Origin: an uncultured Pseudoxanthomonas sp.
GTDB taxonomy: Bacteria > Pseudomonadota > Gammaproteobacteria > Xanthomonadales > Xanthomonadaceae
Direction of reading: 5' to 3'
NCBI RefSeq assembly: GCF_946886695.1
Contig: NZ_CAMPJD010000025.1
Location: forward strand, 1-56,313
DNA: 56,313 nt
A program made the translations under genes and the position numbers. Within the stretch, counting starts at the first letter, position 1. Each line of letters starts with the position of its first letter. A model generated the notes under the pieces. That model made no database searches. It had not been told where the DNA came from and was given only the letters and a program-made list of their open reading frames with translations. This document shows positions 32,279-41,203 of this stretch, piece by piece.

Positions 32279-33670
32279 TCAGACGTTCAACAACAGGAAC
32301 TCCCGCTCCCACGAACTGATCACGCGGAAGAAGGTCTCGTATTCCTTGCGCTTCACCGATACATAGGCACGCACGAAACGCGCGCCCATCAATTCCTGCA
32401 GTGGTTTGCAGTCCTCCAGCGCATCCAGCGCCTCGCCCAGCGAGCGGGGCAGCTCGAAGCCGAGATCCTGCGCGCTGCTGGACAACGGCTCGGTCGGCTT
32501 GAGCTGTTCGCGGATGCCCAGCAGGCCGCACGCCAGCGTGCCTGCCATGGCGAGATAAGGGTTGGCATCGGAACCGGCGAACCGGCTTTCCACCCGCATG
32601 TTTTCCGGCGTATCCATCGGCACGCGCAGGCCGCAGGTACGGTTGTCGTAGCCCCACTGCACGTTGATCGGCGCCACCTGCCCCAGCGCCAGCCGGCGAT
32701 AGGAATTGACGTTGGGACCGAAGAACGCCATCGCCATCGGCACGTATTTCTGCAGGCCACCCAGGTAGTGGCCGAACAGCTTGCTGCCCTTGCCTTCGGT
32801 CTTGCCGGTGAAGACATTGCGGCCGGTCTTCACGTCCAGCAGGCTCTGGTGGATGTGCATGGCACTGCCGGGTTCGTTCTCCATCGGCTTGGCCAGGAAG
32901 GTGGCATATACGCCATGGCGCATCGCCGCTTCGCGCATCGTGCGCTTGAACAGGAACACCTGGTCAGCGCGCGACAGCGCATCGTCGTGGGTGAAGTTGA
33001 CTTCCAGCTGCGCGGCGCCGGATTCGTGGATCAGCGTGTCCACGTCCAGTTCCATCGCATCGCAGTAGTCGTACATCAGGTCGAGGATCGGGTCGAACTC
33101 GTTGACCGCATCGATGGAATACGACTGGCGCGCGGTCTCCGGACGGCCGGAACGACCGGCGGGTGGCAGCAGCGGGAAATCCGGATCGGTGTTCTTCTGC
33201 ACCAGGAAGAACTCCAGTTCCGGCGCGACCACCGGCCGCAACCCTTCCTTTTCATAGGCCGCCAGCACGCGCCGCAGCACGTTGCGCGGCGCAAGATCAT
33301 GCGGTTTGCCGTCCTTGGTGTGGCAATCGTGGATGACCTGCGCGGTGGGATCGGTGGCCCACGGCACCATGCGGACGGTGTCCGGGTCGGGCCGCAGGAA
33401 CATGTCCGAGTCCGACGGCGAAGTAAGCTCGTAATAGTCGTCCGGATAGTCGCCAGTGACGGTGGTCGCGAAGATGCCCTCGGGCAGGCGCGTGCCGTAG
33501 TCGTGGCTGAACTTGTCGGCCGGGATGATCTTGCCGCGCGCGATGCCCGTGATGTCGGGCACCAGGCATTCGACCTCGGTGATGCTGCGTTCTTTCAGCC
33601 AACGGCGCAGTGAGCTTTCGGAAGGCTCGGCGGCTGCGGCTTTCTTTCGCTGTGTCTGTTTCTGGCTCAT
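32279..33670 (-). CDS. puuA: Gamma-glutamylputrescine synthetase-like ligase, copy 1
   Basis: 463 residues of the glutamine-synthetase fold. The beta-grasp N-domain (EVECLVPDITGIARGKIIP) is followed by the catalytic domain with ELEFFLV, AAQLEVNF, the ATP-binding GSAMHIHQSL and NSYRRLALGQVAP...NRTCGLRVP. The PuuA/SpuI/GlnA3-like group ligates glutamate to the amino group of putrescine using ATP instead of ammonia. Adjacent puuD and spuC support this. ATG 33670 has no strong ribosome site. ATG 33727 is in frame but less convincing. A low-complexity N-terminus (QKQTQRKKAAAAEPSESS) precedes the domain. Confidence 0.88.
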   Translation of the reverse strand: MSQKQTQRKKAAAAEPSESSLRRWLKERSITEVECLVPDITGIARGKIIPADKFSHDYGTRLPEGIFATTVTGDYPDDYYELTSPSDSDMFLRPDPDTVRMVPWATDPTAQVIHDCHTKDGKPHDLAPRNVLRRVLAAYEKEGLRPVVAPELEFFLVQKNTDPDFPLLPPAGRSGRPETARQSYSIDAVNEFDPILDLMYDYCDAMELDVDTLIHESGAAQLEVNFTHDDALSRADQVFLFKRTMREAAMRHGVYATFLAKPMENEPGSAMHIHQSLLDVKTGRNVFTGKTEGKGSKLFGHYLGGLQKYVPMAMAFFGPNVNSYRRLALGQVAPINVQWGYDNRTCGLRVPMDTPENMRVESRFAGSDANPYLAMAGTLACGLLGIREQLKPTEPLSSSAQDLGFELPRSLGEALDALEDCKPLQELMGARFVRAYVSVKRKEYETFFRVISSWEREFLLLNV

Positions 33671-33726
33671 GGGAAACACGGTCCTGGGAAGGGAGGTGCC
33701 GGCGCGAGGGCCAGCCACATCGGACA

Positions 33727-33744
33727 CGGGCGCTTCAGCGCCCG
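33727..33744. other. Hairpin between puuD and puuA
   Basis: CGGGCGC-TTCA-GCGCCCG forms a perfect 7-bp stem with a four-base loop in the gap between puuD (stop 33773) and puuA (start 33670). No T-tract follows. It may be a processing or stability element of the polycistronic message. Confidence 0.45.
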
Positions 33745-33772
33745 CCCTCCCATGGCGGTGGATGCCGCCGCT

Positions 33773-34534
33773 TCATGCCACGGCTCCGCGGTGTGCCGCA
33801 CGGGCACGGCAGGCATTGCCGAAAGCCTGGAAAATCGCGAGGTAGAACGGGTTCTCCGCGACCTTCCATTCGGGATGCCACTGCACCGCCAGCATGAACG
33901 CCGGTCCGTCGTGGCGGAAGGCCTCGATCAGACCGTCCGGCGCCTGCGCCTCGACCACCAGTCCTTCGCCCAGTCGGCGCACGCCCTGCCCATGCAGGGA
34001 ATTGACGGTCGCCTGCGTATCGCCGACCAGCGTCGCCAGCATGCCGCCCGGCACCAGCGCGATGCCGTGCGCCGACCCGTACTGCACGTCGAGCGGATCG
34101 TCCTTGTTCTCGCGGTGGTCCATGAAACCGGGCTGCTCATGGACCTTCTGGTACAGCGTTCCACCGAAGGCGACGTTCACTTCCTGGAAGCCGCGGCAGA
34201 TGGCGAGTACCGGCACGCCCATTTCGATGGCGAGCGGAATCAACGGCAGGTTGGTGGCATCACGGCGCGGATCCAGCAGGTTGCCCTCATAGCTGGACTC
34301 GTCGCTGTAGTGGTGCGGCTCGATGTTGCTCACCGCCCCGGTCAGCAGCAGTCCGTCGAGGCCGTCGAGCACCTGACGCAGCGGCAGCACCGGGTCCAGC
34401 GTGGGCACCAGCAGCGGCAGGCAGCCTGCCCCGTCGACCACCGCGCGCACGTACTTCTCGCCAACGGCAAGGAAGGGATGCGCACCGATTTGCTTGTGGT
34501 CGGTCGGCAGACCGACCCGCGGCAGCGGGGTCAT
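33773..34534 (-). CDS. puuD: Gamma-glutamyl-GABA hydrolase PuuD
   Basis: 253 residues, class I glutamine-amidotransferase-like. Nucleophile C113 is in VLAICRGFQEVN, and the His/Glu pair H220/E222 is in VQWHPEW. PuuD releases GABA and glutamate from gamma-glutamyl-GABA, the fourth step of the Puu pathway. It is the first gene of the minus-strand series puuD-puuA-spuC-potF-potF-potGHI and faces the second puuA-type gene across a 200-base AT-rich control region. Confidence 0.9.
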   Translation of the reverse strand: MTPLPRVGLPTDHKQIGAHPFLAVGEKYVRAVVDGAGCLPLLVPTLDPVLPLRQVLDGLDGLLLTGAVSNIEPHHYSDESSYEGNLLDPRRDATNLPLIPLAIEMGVPVLAICRGFQEVNVAFGGTLYQKVHEQPGFMDHRENKDDPLDVQYGSAHGIALVPGGMLATLVGDTQATVNSLHGQGVRRLGEGLVVEAQAPDGLIEAFRHDGPAFMLAVQWHPEWKVAENPFYLAIFQAFGNACRARAAHRGAVA

Positions 34535-34575
34535 GCAGGAAGCCCGAAGTGGCTTGCAGGCAAGTTAACCCGGCC

Positions 34576-34591
34576 GTTTTATTTTTACAAC
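34576..34591 (-). promoter_or_regulatory. Candidate PuuR operator in the puuD/puuA2 divergent region
   Basis: The minus strand reads GTTGTAAAAATAAAAC, an AT-rich island in GC-rich DNA about 42 bases before the puuD ATG. It shares GTTGTAAA with 43582-43600 and TGTAAA with 43436-43455. Those sites lie in the other divergent control region of the island, beside the PuuR-like gene. The operator role is inferred from repetition and position only. Confidence 0.4.
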
Positions 34592-34690
34592 ACGAAGCCC
34601 TCATATGACGCTTTCGGCGCCGATATGGTGCGCTGCGGCACCAATTTCGGGCATTTACGGTGGTTACGGAATTTCATGCGTTGAGTATTC

Positions 34691-34717
34691 TTGACGCACC
34701 GACCGCTCTGCTAAGCT
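34691..34717 (+). promoter_or_regulatory. Candidate promoter for the second puuA-type gene
   Basis: TTGACG (34691-34696) and an extended -10, TGCTAAGCT (34709-34717), have a short spacing of 15 bases. They sit just before ATG 34735. If used, this promoter excludes the GTG at 34660 as a start and supports the shorter protein. Confidence 0.4.
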
Positions 34718-34734
34718 GCGACGCAGCCTCCTGG

Positions 34735-36123
34735 ATGACCCTCATGCGCCCCGATTCCGACGCGCCTTCCCTGCCTGCCGATGACGCAGCCACGCTGGCC
34801 GCGATGCCCGAATGCGAGCAGGTCGACCTGCTGCTTCCCGACATGAACGGACTGCTGCGCGGCAAGCGCATCACCCGCGATGCGCTGGAAAAGGTCTACC
34901 GCGACGGCGTCTGCCTGCCCATGTCGCTCATCGCCACGGACATCACCGGCAATACGGTGGAAGAAACCGGCCTGGGCTACGACATCGGCGACGAGGACCG
35001 CGTGTGCCGCCCCGTGCCGGGCTCGCTGCGGCCGGTGCCGTGGTCGCCCCGCCCGGCCGCACAACTCCTGCTGAGCATGGAAGACGCACAGGGTGGCATG
35101 TTCGAAGCCAATCCGCGCGAAGTCCTCAAGCGTGTGCTGGCGCGTTACGCCGCACGCGGCTTGAAGCCGGTGGTGGCGGTGGAACTGGAGTTCTACCTGT
35201 TCGACCAGCGCATGGACGATGCCGGTCGCCCACGCACGTCGATCAACCCGGCCACCGGCCAGCGCAACACCAGCACGCAGGTCTACTACATGGAAGACCT
35301 CAACGACTATCGGGGCTTCACCGATGCAGTGGCCGCCATCTGCCGGGCGCAGCGTATTCCCGCGGACACCGCGGTGGCGGAATACGCACCGGGCCAGTTC
35401 GAGATCAACCTGAAACACCGAGACGACGCCCTGCTCGCCTGCGACGACGCCATCTACCTGAAGCGCGCGATCAAGGCCGCCGCGCAGCAGCAGGGGCTGA
35501 TGGCCAGCTTCATGGCCAAGCCGTTCGCCGAGCAGGCCGGCAGCGGCATGCACATCCACGCCAGCGTGCTGAATGCCGAGGGCCGCAACATCTTCGCCTC
35601 GCCGCCTTCAGCACCGGCAGAGGCCCTGAAGCACGCCATCGGTGGCCTGCAGCGCAGCGACCAGGACTGCCTGCTGCTGTTCGCACCGCATGCCAACAGC
35701 TACCGCCGATTCGTCCTGAATGCGTTCGTGCCGCTCAACGATGTGTGGGGCTACAACAACCGCACCGTCGCCATGCGCATCCCGCACAGCGACGAAGCCA
35801 ACACGCGAATCGAGCACCGCATCGCCGGTGCCGATGCCAACATCTACCTGGTCACCGCCGCGGTGCTGGCCGGGATGCTGCACGGCATGGAGCAGGGCTT
35901 CGATCCCGGCTCGCCGATCACTGGCAACGCCTACGAGCAGACCGAGGTGCGCACGCCGTTCTGGCGCGAGGCGATCGGATCATTCATGGGCAGCGAGTTC
36001 ATACGCGAGCAGTTCGGCACTTCCTTCCAGCACATCTACGGCCAGCAGAAGCTCAAGGAGATGCACAGCTTCTACACCGAGGTGACGGATCTGGAATATG
36101 CGTGGTACCTGCGGTCGGTGTGA
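34735..36123 (+). CDS. Gamma-glutamylpolyamine synthetase-like ligase, copy 2
   Basis: 462 residues, glutamine-synthetase fold: CEQVDLLLPDMNGLLRGKRI (N-domain), VVAVELEFYLF, PGQFEINLKH, the ATP motif GSGMHIHASV and NSYRRFVLNAFVP...NRTVAMRIP. It differs from copy 1 in the active-site surroundings and in its insert after residue 180 (NPATGQRNTSTQVYY). It may use another polyamine or monoamine, as in organisms with several PuuA-like enzymes. ATG 34735 or 34744 is the likely start, and the ribosome site is weak for both. It is followed by puuB after 154 bases containing an inverted-repeat element. Confidence 0.85.
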   Translation: MTLMRPDSDAPSLPADDAATLAAMPECEQVDLLLPDMNGLLRGKRITRDALEKVYRDGVCLPMSLIATDITGNTVEETGLGYDIGDEDRVCRPVPGSLRPVPWSPRPAAQLLLSMEDAQGGMFEANPREVLKRVLARYAARGLKPVVAVELEFYLFDQRMDDAGRPRTSINPATGQRNTSTQVYYMEDLNDYRGFTDAVAAICRAQRIPADTAVAEYAPGQFEINLKHRDDALLACDDAIYLKRAIKAAAQQQGLMASFMAKPFAEQAGSGMHIHASVLNAEGRNIFASPPSAPAEALKHAIGGLQRSDQDCLLLFAPHANSYRRFVLNAFVPLNDVWGYNNRTVAMRIPHSDEANTRIEHRIAGADANIYLVTAAVLAGMLHGMEQGFDPGSPITGNAYEQTEVRTPFWREAIGSFMGSEFIREQFGTSFQHIYGQQKLKEMHSFYTEVTDLEYAWYLRSV

Positions 36124-36146
36124 GACGAATGTCGCGCGCTCTTCCA

Positions 36147-36265
36147 GTCATCATTCCGGCGTACGCCGGGCTCTCAACCGCCGAACGGCGGGTCATCCAC
36201 GTCGCTGTTTCGCTGTCCGGCAGCAGCAAGAGCAAGATGGATTCCGGCGTACGCCGGAATGACGG
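36147..36265. repeat. GTCATTCCGGCG element between puuA2 and puuB
   Basis: About 119 bases, beginning GTCATCATTCCGGCGTACGCCGG and ending ATTCCGGCGTACGCCGGAATGACGG (each given in part). Each end carries the palindrome CCGGCGTACGCCGG, and the two ends are inverted copies. The general design equals the GTCATCCCAGCG elements at 24889 and 25084 but with different palindrome bases. No coding potential. Confidence 0.8.
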
Positions 36266-36277
36266 CAGGGGAACGTC

Positions 36278-37567
36278 ATGACCGTCTCCCCCGGCACGTC
36301 CTATCCCGACAGCTGGTACGCAGCCAGCGCGACGCCTCTGCCCGCACAGCCCACACTGCAGGACCGGATCGATGCCGACGTCTGCATCCTCGGCGCCGGC
36401 TATACCGGCTTGTCGGCAGCGCTGGAACTGGCCGAAGCCGGCTACAAGGTGGTCGTGCTGGAAGCCGAACGCATCGGCTGGGGTGCCTCGGGGCGCAATG
36501 GTGGCCAAGCGATCGCCGGCTTCAGTTGCGGCGAAGCGAAGCTGGAAGCGCTGGTCGGTTTCGATGATGCGAAGAAAATGTTCGACCTGTCTCTGGACGG
36601 CCTGCGCTGGCTGCGCGGGCGGATCGAACGGCATGGCATCGACTGCGACTGGCGCGACGGCCACGCCACGGTACCGATCAAGCCGCGCCAGCAGCGCGAG
36701 GTCGAACACGCAGTCGAGGACTTCAACACCCGCTACCAGCACCCGGTGCAATGGTGGGGCCGCGAGCGCCTGCGCAGCGAACTGGCCAGCGACCGCTACC
36801 TCGGCGCGATGTACGACCCGGTCAGCGGTCACCTTCACCCGCTGGCATACGCACTGGGCCTGGGCCGCGCCGCACTGGATGCCGGCGTGCGGATCTTCGA
36901 GGGGTCGCGGGTGACGCAGCTGGTGCGCGGCGCACGCCCCATGCTGAAGACGGCACAGGGCGAAGTCGTCTGCGACACCGCGATCCTCGCCGGCAACGCA
37001 CTACTGCGCGGCATCGCGCCGGAACTGGAATCGCGGATGATGCCCGTGGGCACCTACATCGCCGCCACGCCGCCGCTGGGCGAGGCGCTTGCACGCGACC
37101 TGATCCGCAATGACATGGCGGTCGCCGACACCAACTGGGCGCTGGACTACTTCCGCCTCGGCCGCGACCACCGCCTGCTGTTCGGCGGCCGCGCGAGCTA
37201 CTCCACCCTGCCCCCGCCGAACCTGCGCGGGGTGATGACACGTCGCATGCACCGCGTCTTCCCGCAGCTGCGCGATGTCGGCATCGAATACCTGTGGGGC
37301 GGGATGATCGACATCTCGCTCAACCGCGCCCCGCACTGGGGCCGGCTGGCGCCGAACCTGTACTTCGCCCAGGGCTTTTCCGGCCATGGGCTGATCGCGG
37401 CGGGGCTTGCCGGCACCACGCTGGCCCAGGCCATCCGCGGCCAGTCCGAGCGGCTGGACCTGTTCGCGAAGATCGACCACCGCCCGTTCCCCGGCGGACG
37501 CGCCCTGCGCACGCCCCTGCTGGTGGCGGCGATGGCCTGGTACAAGCTGCGCGACGCGCTCTGGTGA
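36278..37567 (+). CDS. puuB: Gamma-glutamylputrescine oxidase PuuB-type
   Basis: 429 residues, DAO/GlpO-family flavoprotein. The FAD-binding Rossmann motif is DVCILGAGYTGLSAALEL (G-x-G-x-x-G at about 39-44), followed by ASGRNGGQAIAGFS. The C-terminal FAQGFSGHGLIAAGLAG contacts FAD. PuuB oxidises gamma-glutamylputrescine to gamma-glutamyl-gamma-aminobutyraldehyde, releasing ammonia and H2O2. The start at 36278 follows AGGGGAACGTC. It is probably transcribed with puuA2. Relatives oxidise other secondary or terminal amines, so the name rests on context. Confidence 0.88.
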   Translation: MTVSPGTSYPDSWYAASATPLPAQPTLQDRIDADVCILGAGYTGLSAALELAEAGYKVVVLEAERIGWGASGRNGGQAIAGFSCGEAKLEALVGFDDAKKMFDLSLDGLRWLRGRIERHGIDCDWRDGHATVPIKPRQQREVEHAVEDFNTRYQHPVQWWGRERLRSELASDRYLGAMYDPVSGHLHPLAYALGLGRAALDAGVRIFEGSRVTQLVRGARPMLKTAQGEVVCDTAILAGNALLRGIAPELESRMMPVGTYIAATPPLGEALARDLIRNDMAVADTNWALDYFRLGRDHRLLFGGRASYSTLPPPNLRGVMTRRMHRVFPQLRDVGIEYLWGGMIDISLNRAPHWGRLAPNLYFAQGFSGHGLIAAGLAGTTLAQAIRGQSERLDLFAKIDHRPFPGGRALRTPLLVAAMAWYKLRDALW

Positions 37568-37658
37568 CCCGCCCCGCAAACGATCCGATTCCGTGACGGC
37601 GCTCTCAAGTACGCCCCGGGCCGGCCGATACCGGGTTCATGGATACCCCGTAGCGCCG

Positions 37659-38969
37659 ATGACGATGCCGACACCCCTGCGTGTTCCGCCCACCCCCGCC
37701 ACGCCTTCTCCCTTGCCCCAGCGGATCATGGTGGTGGAGAACTCGCGCACGCACGCGCGACTCATCGGCGAGGCCATCGAGCAGAAACTCAACCTGCCGG
37801 TGGTCTACGCGTCCACGTTGGCCGAGGCGCGCACGATGCTGGAAAAGCATCCGGACTGGTTCATGGTGGTCACCAGCCTGGTGCTCGCCGATGGCAGCCA
37901 CGACGAAGTGGTCGAGTTCTTCCTGTCGCGCCAGTTGCCGACGGTCGTGGTCAGCGGCGTCTACGACGACACCCTGCGCGAGCAGGTGCTGCGTCGGCAG
38001 GTGGTGGACTACGTGCTGAAGAACACCCCGGGCAGCATCGACTACCTGGTGTGGCTGGTGCAGCGGCTGGAGCGCAACCGCCGCATTGCCGCGCTGATCG
38101 TCGACGACTCGCGCTCGGCCCGCCAGCATGCGGCTGCGCTGCTGTCGATGTATGGCTTCCGCGTGGTGGAGGCGGCCGATGGTGAAGCCGGGCTCGCCAT
38201 GCTCGACGCAAACCCCGATGTTCGCCTGGCCATCGTCGATCAGGAAATGCCCGGCATGAAGGGGCATGAATTCACCCGCCGCCTGCGCGCACGCCATGCG
38301 CGCGACCACCTGGCGATCATCGGCATCTCGGGCACCAGCGATGGAAGCCTAGTGCCGCGCTTCCTCAAGAGCGGCGCCAATGACTTCCTGCACAAACCGT
38401 TCTCGCGCGAGGAATTCTTCTGCCGCGTCTCGCAGAACATCGACCAGCTGGAACTGATCGGCACGTTGCAGGACCTGGCCACGCGCGACTTCCTGACCGG
38501 CCTGCCCAACCGCCGCCACTTCCTGGCAGAGTGCCACGCACTGCTGCCGAACACGCTGGGGCGGCAGCAGGCGGTCACCTCCGCCATCATCGACATCGAC
38601 CATTTCAAGCACATCAACGACACCCATGGCCACGAGGCCGGCGATGTCGCGTTGAAAGCCGTCGCGCAGGCGATCGCGCGGCATGCAGGCACGCAGGACC
38701 TGATCGCCCGTTTCGGCGGCGAGGAGTTCTGTGCACTGGTGCCCTACCTGGGTGAAAGCGAAGCGGTGGAGTACTTCGAATCGCTGCGCACCGCGATAGA
38801 AGCGCTGGAGGTCGACATCGGCAGCAACAAGCTGCGCATGACGGTCAGCATCGGCGTCTTCCGGACGCGCTTCCCGGGCCAGACGCTCAATCATCTGCTC
38901 AGCGAAGCGGACCGGCGGCTGTACCTGGCCAAGGCCGGCGGGCGGAACCGGGTGGTGTCCAGCGGCTGA
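37659..38969 (+). CDS. Diguanylate cyclase with two receiver domains
   Basis: 436 residues: receiver 1 (about 20-138), receiver 2 (143-262) and GGDEF domain (275-433). Receiver 2 is intact (D149/D150, D194, K246), and the cyclase site is GGEEF (353-357), so c-di-GMP synthesis from two GTP is expected. Receiver 1 has E27-N28 in place of the acidic pair and S73 in place of the phospho-acceptor, though K121 remains, so it is probably a non-phosphorylated pseudo-receiver. The inhibitory RxxD site before GGEEF is absent (TQDL). It lies 91 bases after puuB in the same direction. No cognate kinase is adjacent. Confidence 0.9.
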   Translation: MTMPTPLRVPPTPATPSPLPQRIMVVENSRTHARLIGEAIEQKLNLPVVYASTLAEARTMLEKHPDWFMVVTSLVLADGSHDEVVEFFLSRQLPTVVVSGVYDDTLREQVLRRQVVDYVLKNTPGSIDYLVWLVQRLERNRRIAALIVDDSRSARQHAAALLSMYGFRVVEAADGEAGLAMLDANPDVRLAIVDQEMPGMKGHEFTRRLRARHARDHLAIIGISGTSDGSLVPRFLKSGANDFLHKPFSREEFFCRVSQNIDQLELIGTLQDLATRDFLTGLPNRRHFLAECHALLPNTLGRQQAVTSAIIDIDHFKHINDTHGHEAGDVALKAVAQAIARHAGTQDLIARFGGEEFCALVPYLGESEAVEYFESLRTAIEALEVDIGSNKLRMTVSIGVFRTRFPGQTLNHLLSEADRRLYLAKAGGRNRVVSSG

Positions 38970-38984
38970 GGGGCGTCGCTCTTG

Positions 38985-39135
38985 TGTAGGAGCGACGTGA
39001 GTCGCGACCGCAAAGTCGATACGCCCGCGTCGGGTCGACGCTGAAAAAGCGGGCACAACGCGGAGAATGGCGTCGGCAGAATCCGAGACTGCCGAATCCG
39101 TTGGGTCTATGGTCGCGACTCACGTCGCTCCTACA
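38985..39135. repeat. REPIN-like inverted repeat pair, class GAGCGACGTGAGTCGCG
   Basis: TGTAGGAGCGACGTGAGTCG (38985-39004, continuing GCGACC-type bases) and its inverted partner ending CGTCGCTCCTACA (to 39135) sit about 100 bases apart downstream of the cyclase gene. Both units carry the GTAG head. The 282-base gap up to the hemerythrin gene contains only this pair and unstructured sequence. It is the same sequence class as the pair at 54489. Confidence 0.88.
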
Positions 39136-39251
39136 ACGGCCAACCTCTGCTGCAACCCCCTGCCGCAGCATTGATCCCGATCAATGCCACGACTTCGGTG
39201 CGAACCTAAATTCCCTGCGCATTCCGGCATCCGCCGGCAGGGGATACACAC

Positions 39252-39713
39252 ATGACACTGCTGATCTGGCAGGACGACATGGACACCGGCATCGACATCA
39301 TCGATGGCCAGCACCGTCGCATCGTGGAGATGATCAACCATCTGCACGTCACCCAGAAGTCGATGGAACGCTTCGCCGTGGGCGAAGTGATCGACGAACT
39401 GGTCGACTACACCCTCTCGCACTTCGCCTTCGAGGAGGAGTTGATGGAAGAAGCCGGCTACCCGTTCAGCGCCGCGCACCGTCGCGTGCACGAGGTGTTC
39501 ACCAAGCGCGTATCCGAATACCGCCTGCGCTTCGAAGCAGGCGAGGACATCGTCGACGAGCTGCGCAGCATGCTGTCGCGCTGGCTGTTCAATCACATCC
39601 GCAACGATGACAAGGCCTATGCGGATTCGGTCAAGCGGCATCTCAACCAGTTCGTCCGCGACCATCAGCAGGGCGGCTGGCTCAGCCGCACGGTGAAGCG
39701 GCTGTTCGGTTAG
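39252..39713 (+). CDS. Bacteriohemerythrin
   Basis: 153 residues, a single hemerythrin domain. The seven di-iron ligands are all present: H21, H57, E61 (HFAFEEE), H76, H80, H115 and D120 (HIRNDD). Such proteins reversibly bind O2, for oxygen delivery, storage or sensing. The context after a diguanylate cyclase is suggestive of oxygen-linked signalling, but no fused signalling domain is present. The stop overlaps the convergent symporter stop by three bases. Confidence 0.93.
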   Translation: MTLLIWQDDMDTGIDIIDGQHRRIVEMINHLHVTQKSMERFAVGEVIDELVDYTLSHFAFEEELMEEAGYPFSAAHRRVHEVFTKRVSEYRLRFEAGEDIVDELRSMLSRWLFNHIRNDDKAYADSVKRHLNQFVRDHQQGGWLSRTVKRLFG

Positions 39714-40996
39714 CGCGCCGGCCTGCCCCGCGGCATCACCAGCAGCGCCAACAATGTCAGCACCGCCATCGCGGCCAGGTACCAACCCACCGACGCCAGG
39801 CCATAGCGTTCACCGAGGCGCGTGGCGATGTACGGCGCGGGCGACGCGCCCAGGATGCCTGCCAGGTTGAATGCCAACGACGCGCCGGTATAGCGCACCG
39901 CCGTGGGAAACATCTCCGCCAGGATCGTGCCGCAGGGGCCGTATGTCAGCCCCATCGCGCCCAGACCGAGCGCGAGGAACGCAAGCACGCCGAGATCACT
40001 GCCGGATTCCAGCAGTGGGGCGAAGATGAACCCGAAACCGATGATCAACAGCGTGGCCACGATCATCGCGTTCCGGCGCCCGAAACGGTCCGCATACAGC
40101 GCCGACACCGGGATGGTGAGAGCGAAGAACAGCACGCCGACCATCTGCAGCATCAGAAAATGCTCGCGCGTGTAGCCCAGCTTCGACGTGCCCCAGCTCA
40201 GCGCGAACACGGTCATCAGGTAGAACAGCACGAACGTGGCCACCAGTGCGAACGTGCCCGTCACCAGTGCGAAGGGATGCTCGCGCACGGTGGTCACCAT
40301 CGGTACCTTGACCCGCTCGTCGCGATCCAGTGCCTTCTGGAAATCCGGCGTCTCGGTGATGCTCAGCCGCACCCACAGGCCGACGAACACCAGCACCGCG
40401 CTGGCGACGAACGGGATGCGCCAGCCCCAGGCGAGGAACTGCGCGTCCGTCATCACCTCGGTCAGCAACAGGAAGATGCCGGTCGAACACAGGAATCCCA
40501 GCGGCGCCCCCAACTGCGGAAACATGCCGTACCACGCGCGCTTGCCGGGTGGCGCATTCTCCGTCGCCAGCAGCACCGCACCGCCCCATTCACCGCCCAG
40601 GCCGATGCCCTGCCCCAGCCGGCACAGCGCGAGCAGCAACGGCGCCACGATGCCGACCTGCGCATAGGTCGGCAGCAGCCCGATCAGCACGGTGGAGATG
40701 CCCATCGTCAACAGCGCCGCCACCAGCGTCGCCTTCCGGCCGATGCGATCGCCGAAGTGTCCGAACAGTGCCGAGCCGACCGGCCGCGCTATGAACGCCA
40801 GCGCGAACGTGGCGAACGATTGCAACGTCGCCGTGGTGGGATCGCCCTGCGGGAAGAACAGATGCGGGAACACCAGCACCGCCGCCGTCGCGTAGATGTA
40901 GAAATCGAAGAACTCGATGGTGGTGCCGATCAGGCTGGCGAACAGCACGCGGCCGGGGGAGTTGGTGGGCGTGGAGGCTGCGGCGGTGGCGGTCAT
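39710..40996 (-). CDS. MFS transporter, metabolite:H+ symporter (MHS) family
   Basis: 428 residues with 12 membrane helices. [16 protein letters not shown] (loop 2-3 signature), [16 protein letters not shown] and the duplicated half with [13 protein letters not shown] identify the MHS group (ProP, KgtP, ShiA and relatives), which import organic acids or zwitterions with protons. The neighbours puuC and puuR suggest a substrate from polyamine or omega-amino-acid metabolism such as GABA or alpha-ketoglutarate. This is inferred. ATG 40996 (MTATAAAST) is preferred. The frame remains open back through the adjacent repeat to 41134, but that extension only translates the repeat. Confidence 0.85.
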   Translation of the reverse strand: MTATAAASTPTNSPGRVLFASLIGTTIEFFDFYIYATAAVLVFPHLFFPQGDPTTATLQSFATFALAFIARPVGSALFGHFGDRIGRKATLVAALLTMGISTVLIGLLPTYAQVGIVAPLLLALCRLGQGIGLGGEWGGAVLLATENAPPGKRAWYGMFPQLGAPLGFLCSTGIFLLLTEVMTDAQFLAWGWRIPFVASAVLVFVGLWVRLSITETPDFQKALDRDERVKVPMVTTVREHPFALVTGTFALVATFVLFYLMTVFALSWGTSKLGYTREHFLMLQMVGVLFFALTIPVSALYADRFGRRNAMIVATLLIIGFGFIFAPLLESGSDLGVLAFLALGLGAMGLTYGPCGTILAEMFPTAVRYTGASLAFNLAGILGASPAPYIATRLGERYGLASVGWYLAAMAVLTLLALLVMPRGRPAR

Positions 40997-41051
40997 GGAC
41001 GGGACGGTCGTTGGGTCGGGGCGATTCTGGCAGAAGAACTTCATGCGGTGA

Positions 41052-41194
41052 GTCCCCTCTCCCCGCGTGCGGGGAGAGGGTGCCGAAGGCGGGTGAGGGG
41101 CGAACGGAGACGCGATGCATGCCCGCCGATCCATTGCCGCGCCCGCCCCTCATCCGCCCTCCGGGCACCTTCTCCCCGCCTGGCAGGGAGAAGG
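41052..41194. repeat. GGGAGAGG-ended element between puuC and the symporter gene
   Basis: One end is GTCCCCTCTCCCCGC-GTGC-GGGGAGAGG, followed by GTGCCGAAGGCGGGTGAGGGG. The other end is the inverted block CCCCTCATCCGCCCTCCGGGC with CCTTCTCCCCGCC and GGCAGGGAGAAGG. It belongs to a second subfamily (TGCCGAAGGCGG core) together with the copy at 46204. It fills almost the entire 207-base gap. Confidence 0.85.
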
Positions 41195-41203
41195 AGAGAA
41201 GAC

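Noticed and set aside
34660..34734. GTG start for the second puuA-type gene
   Set aside because: A promoter-like sequence at 34691-34717 lies downstream of this GTG, and the added residues show no family similarity.
40997..41134. N-terminal extension of the symporter through the repeat
   Set aside because: The added residues only translate the GGGAGAGG-ended element and an atypical leader. Family members start near MTATAAAST.
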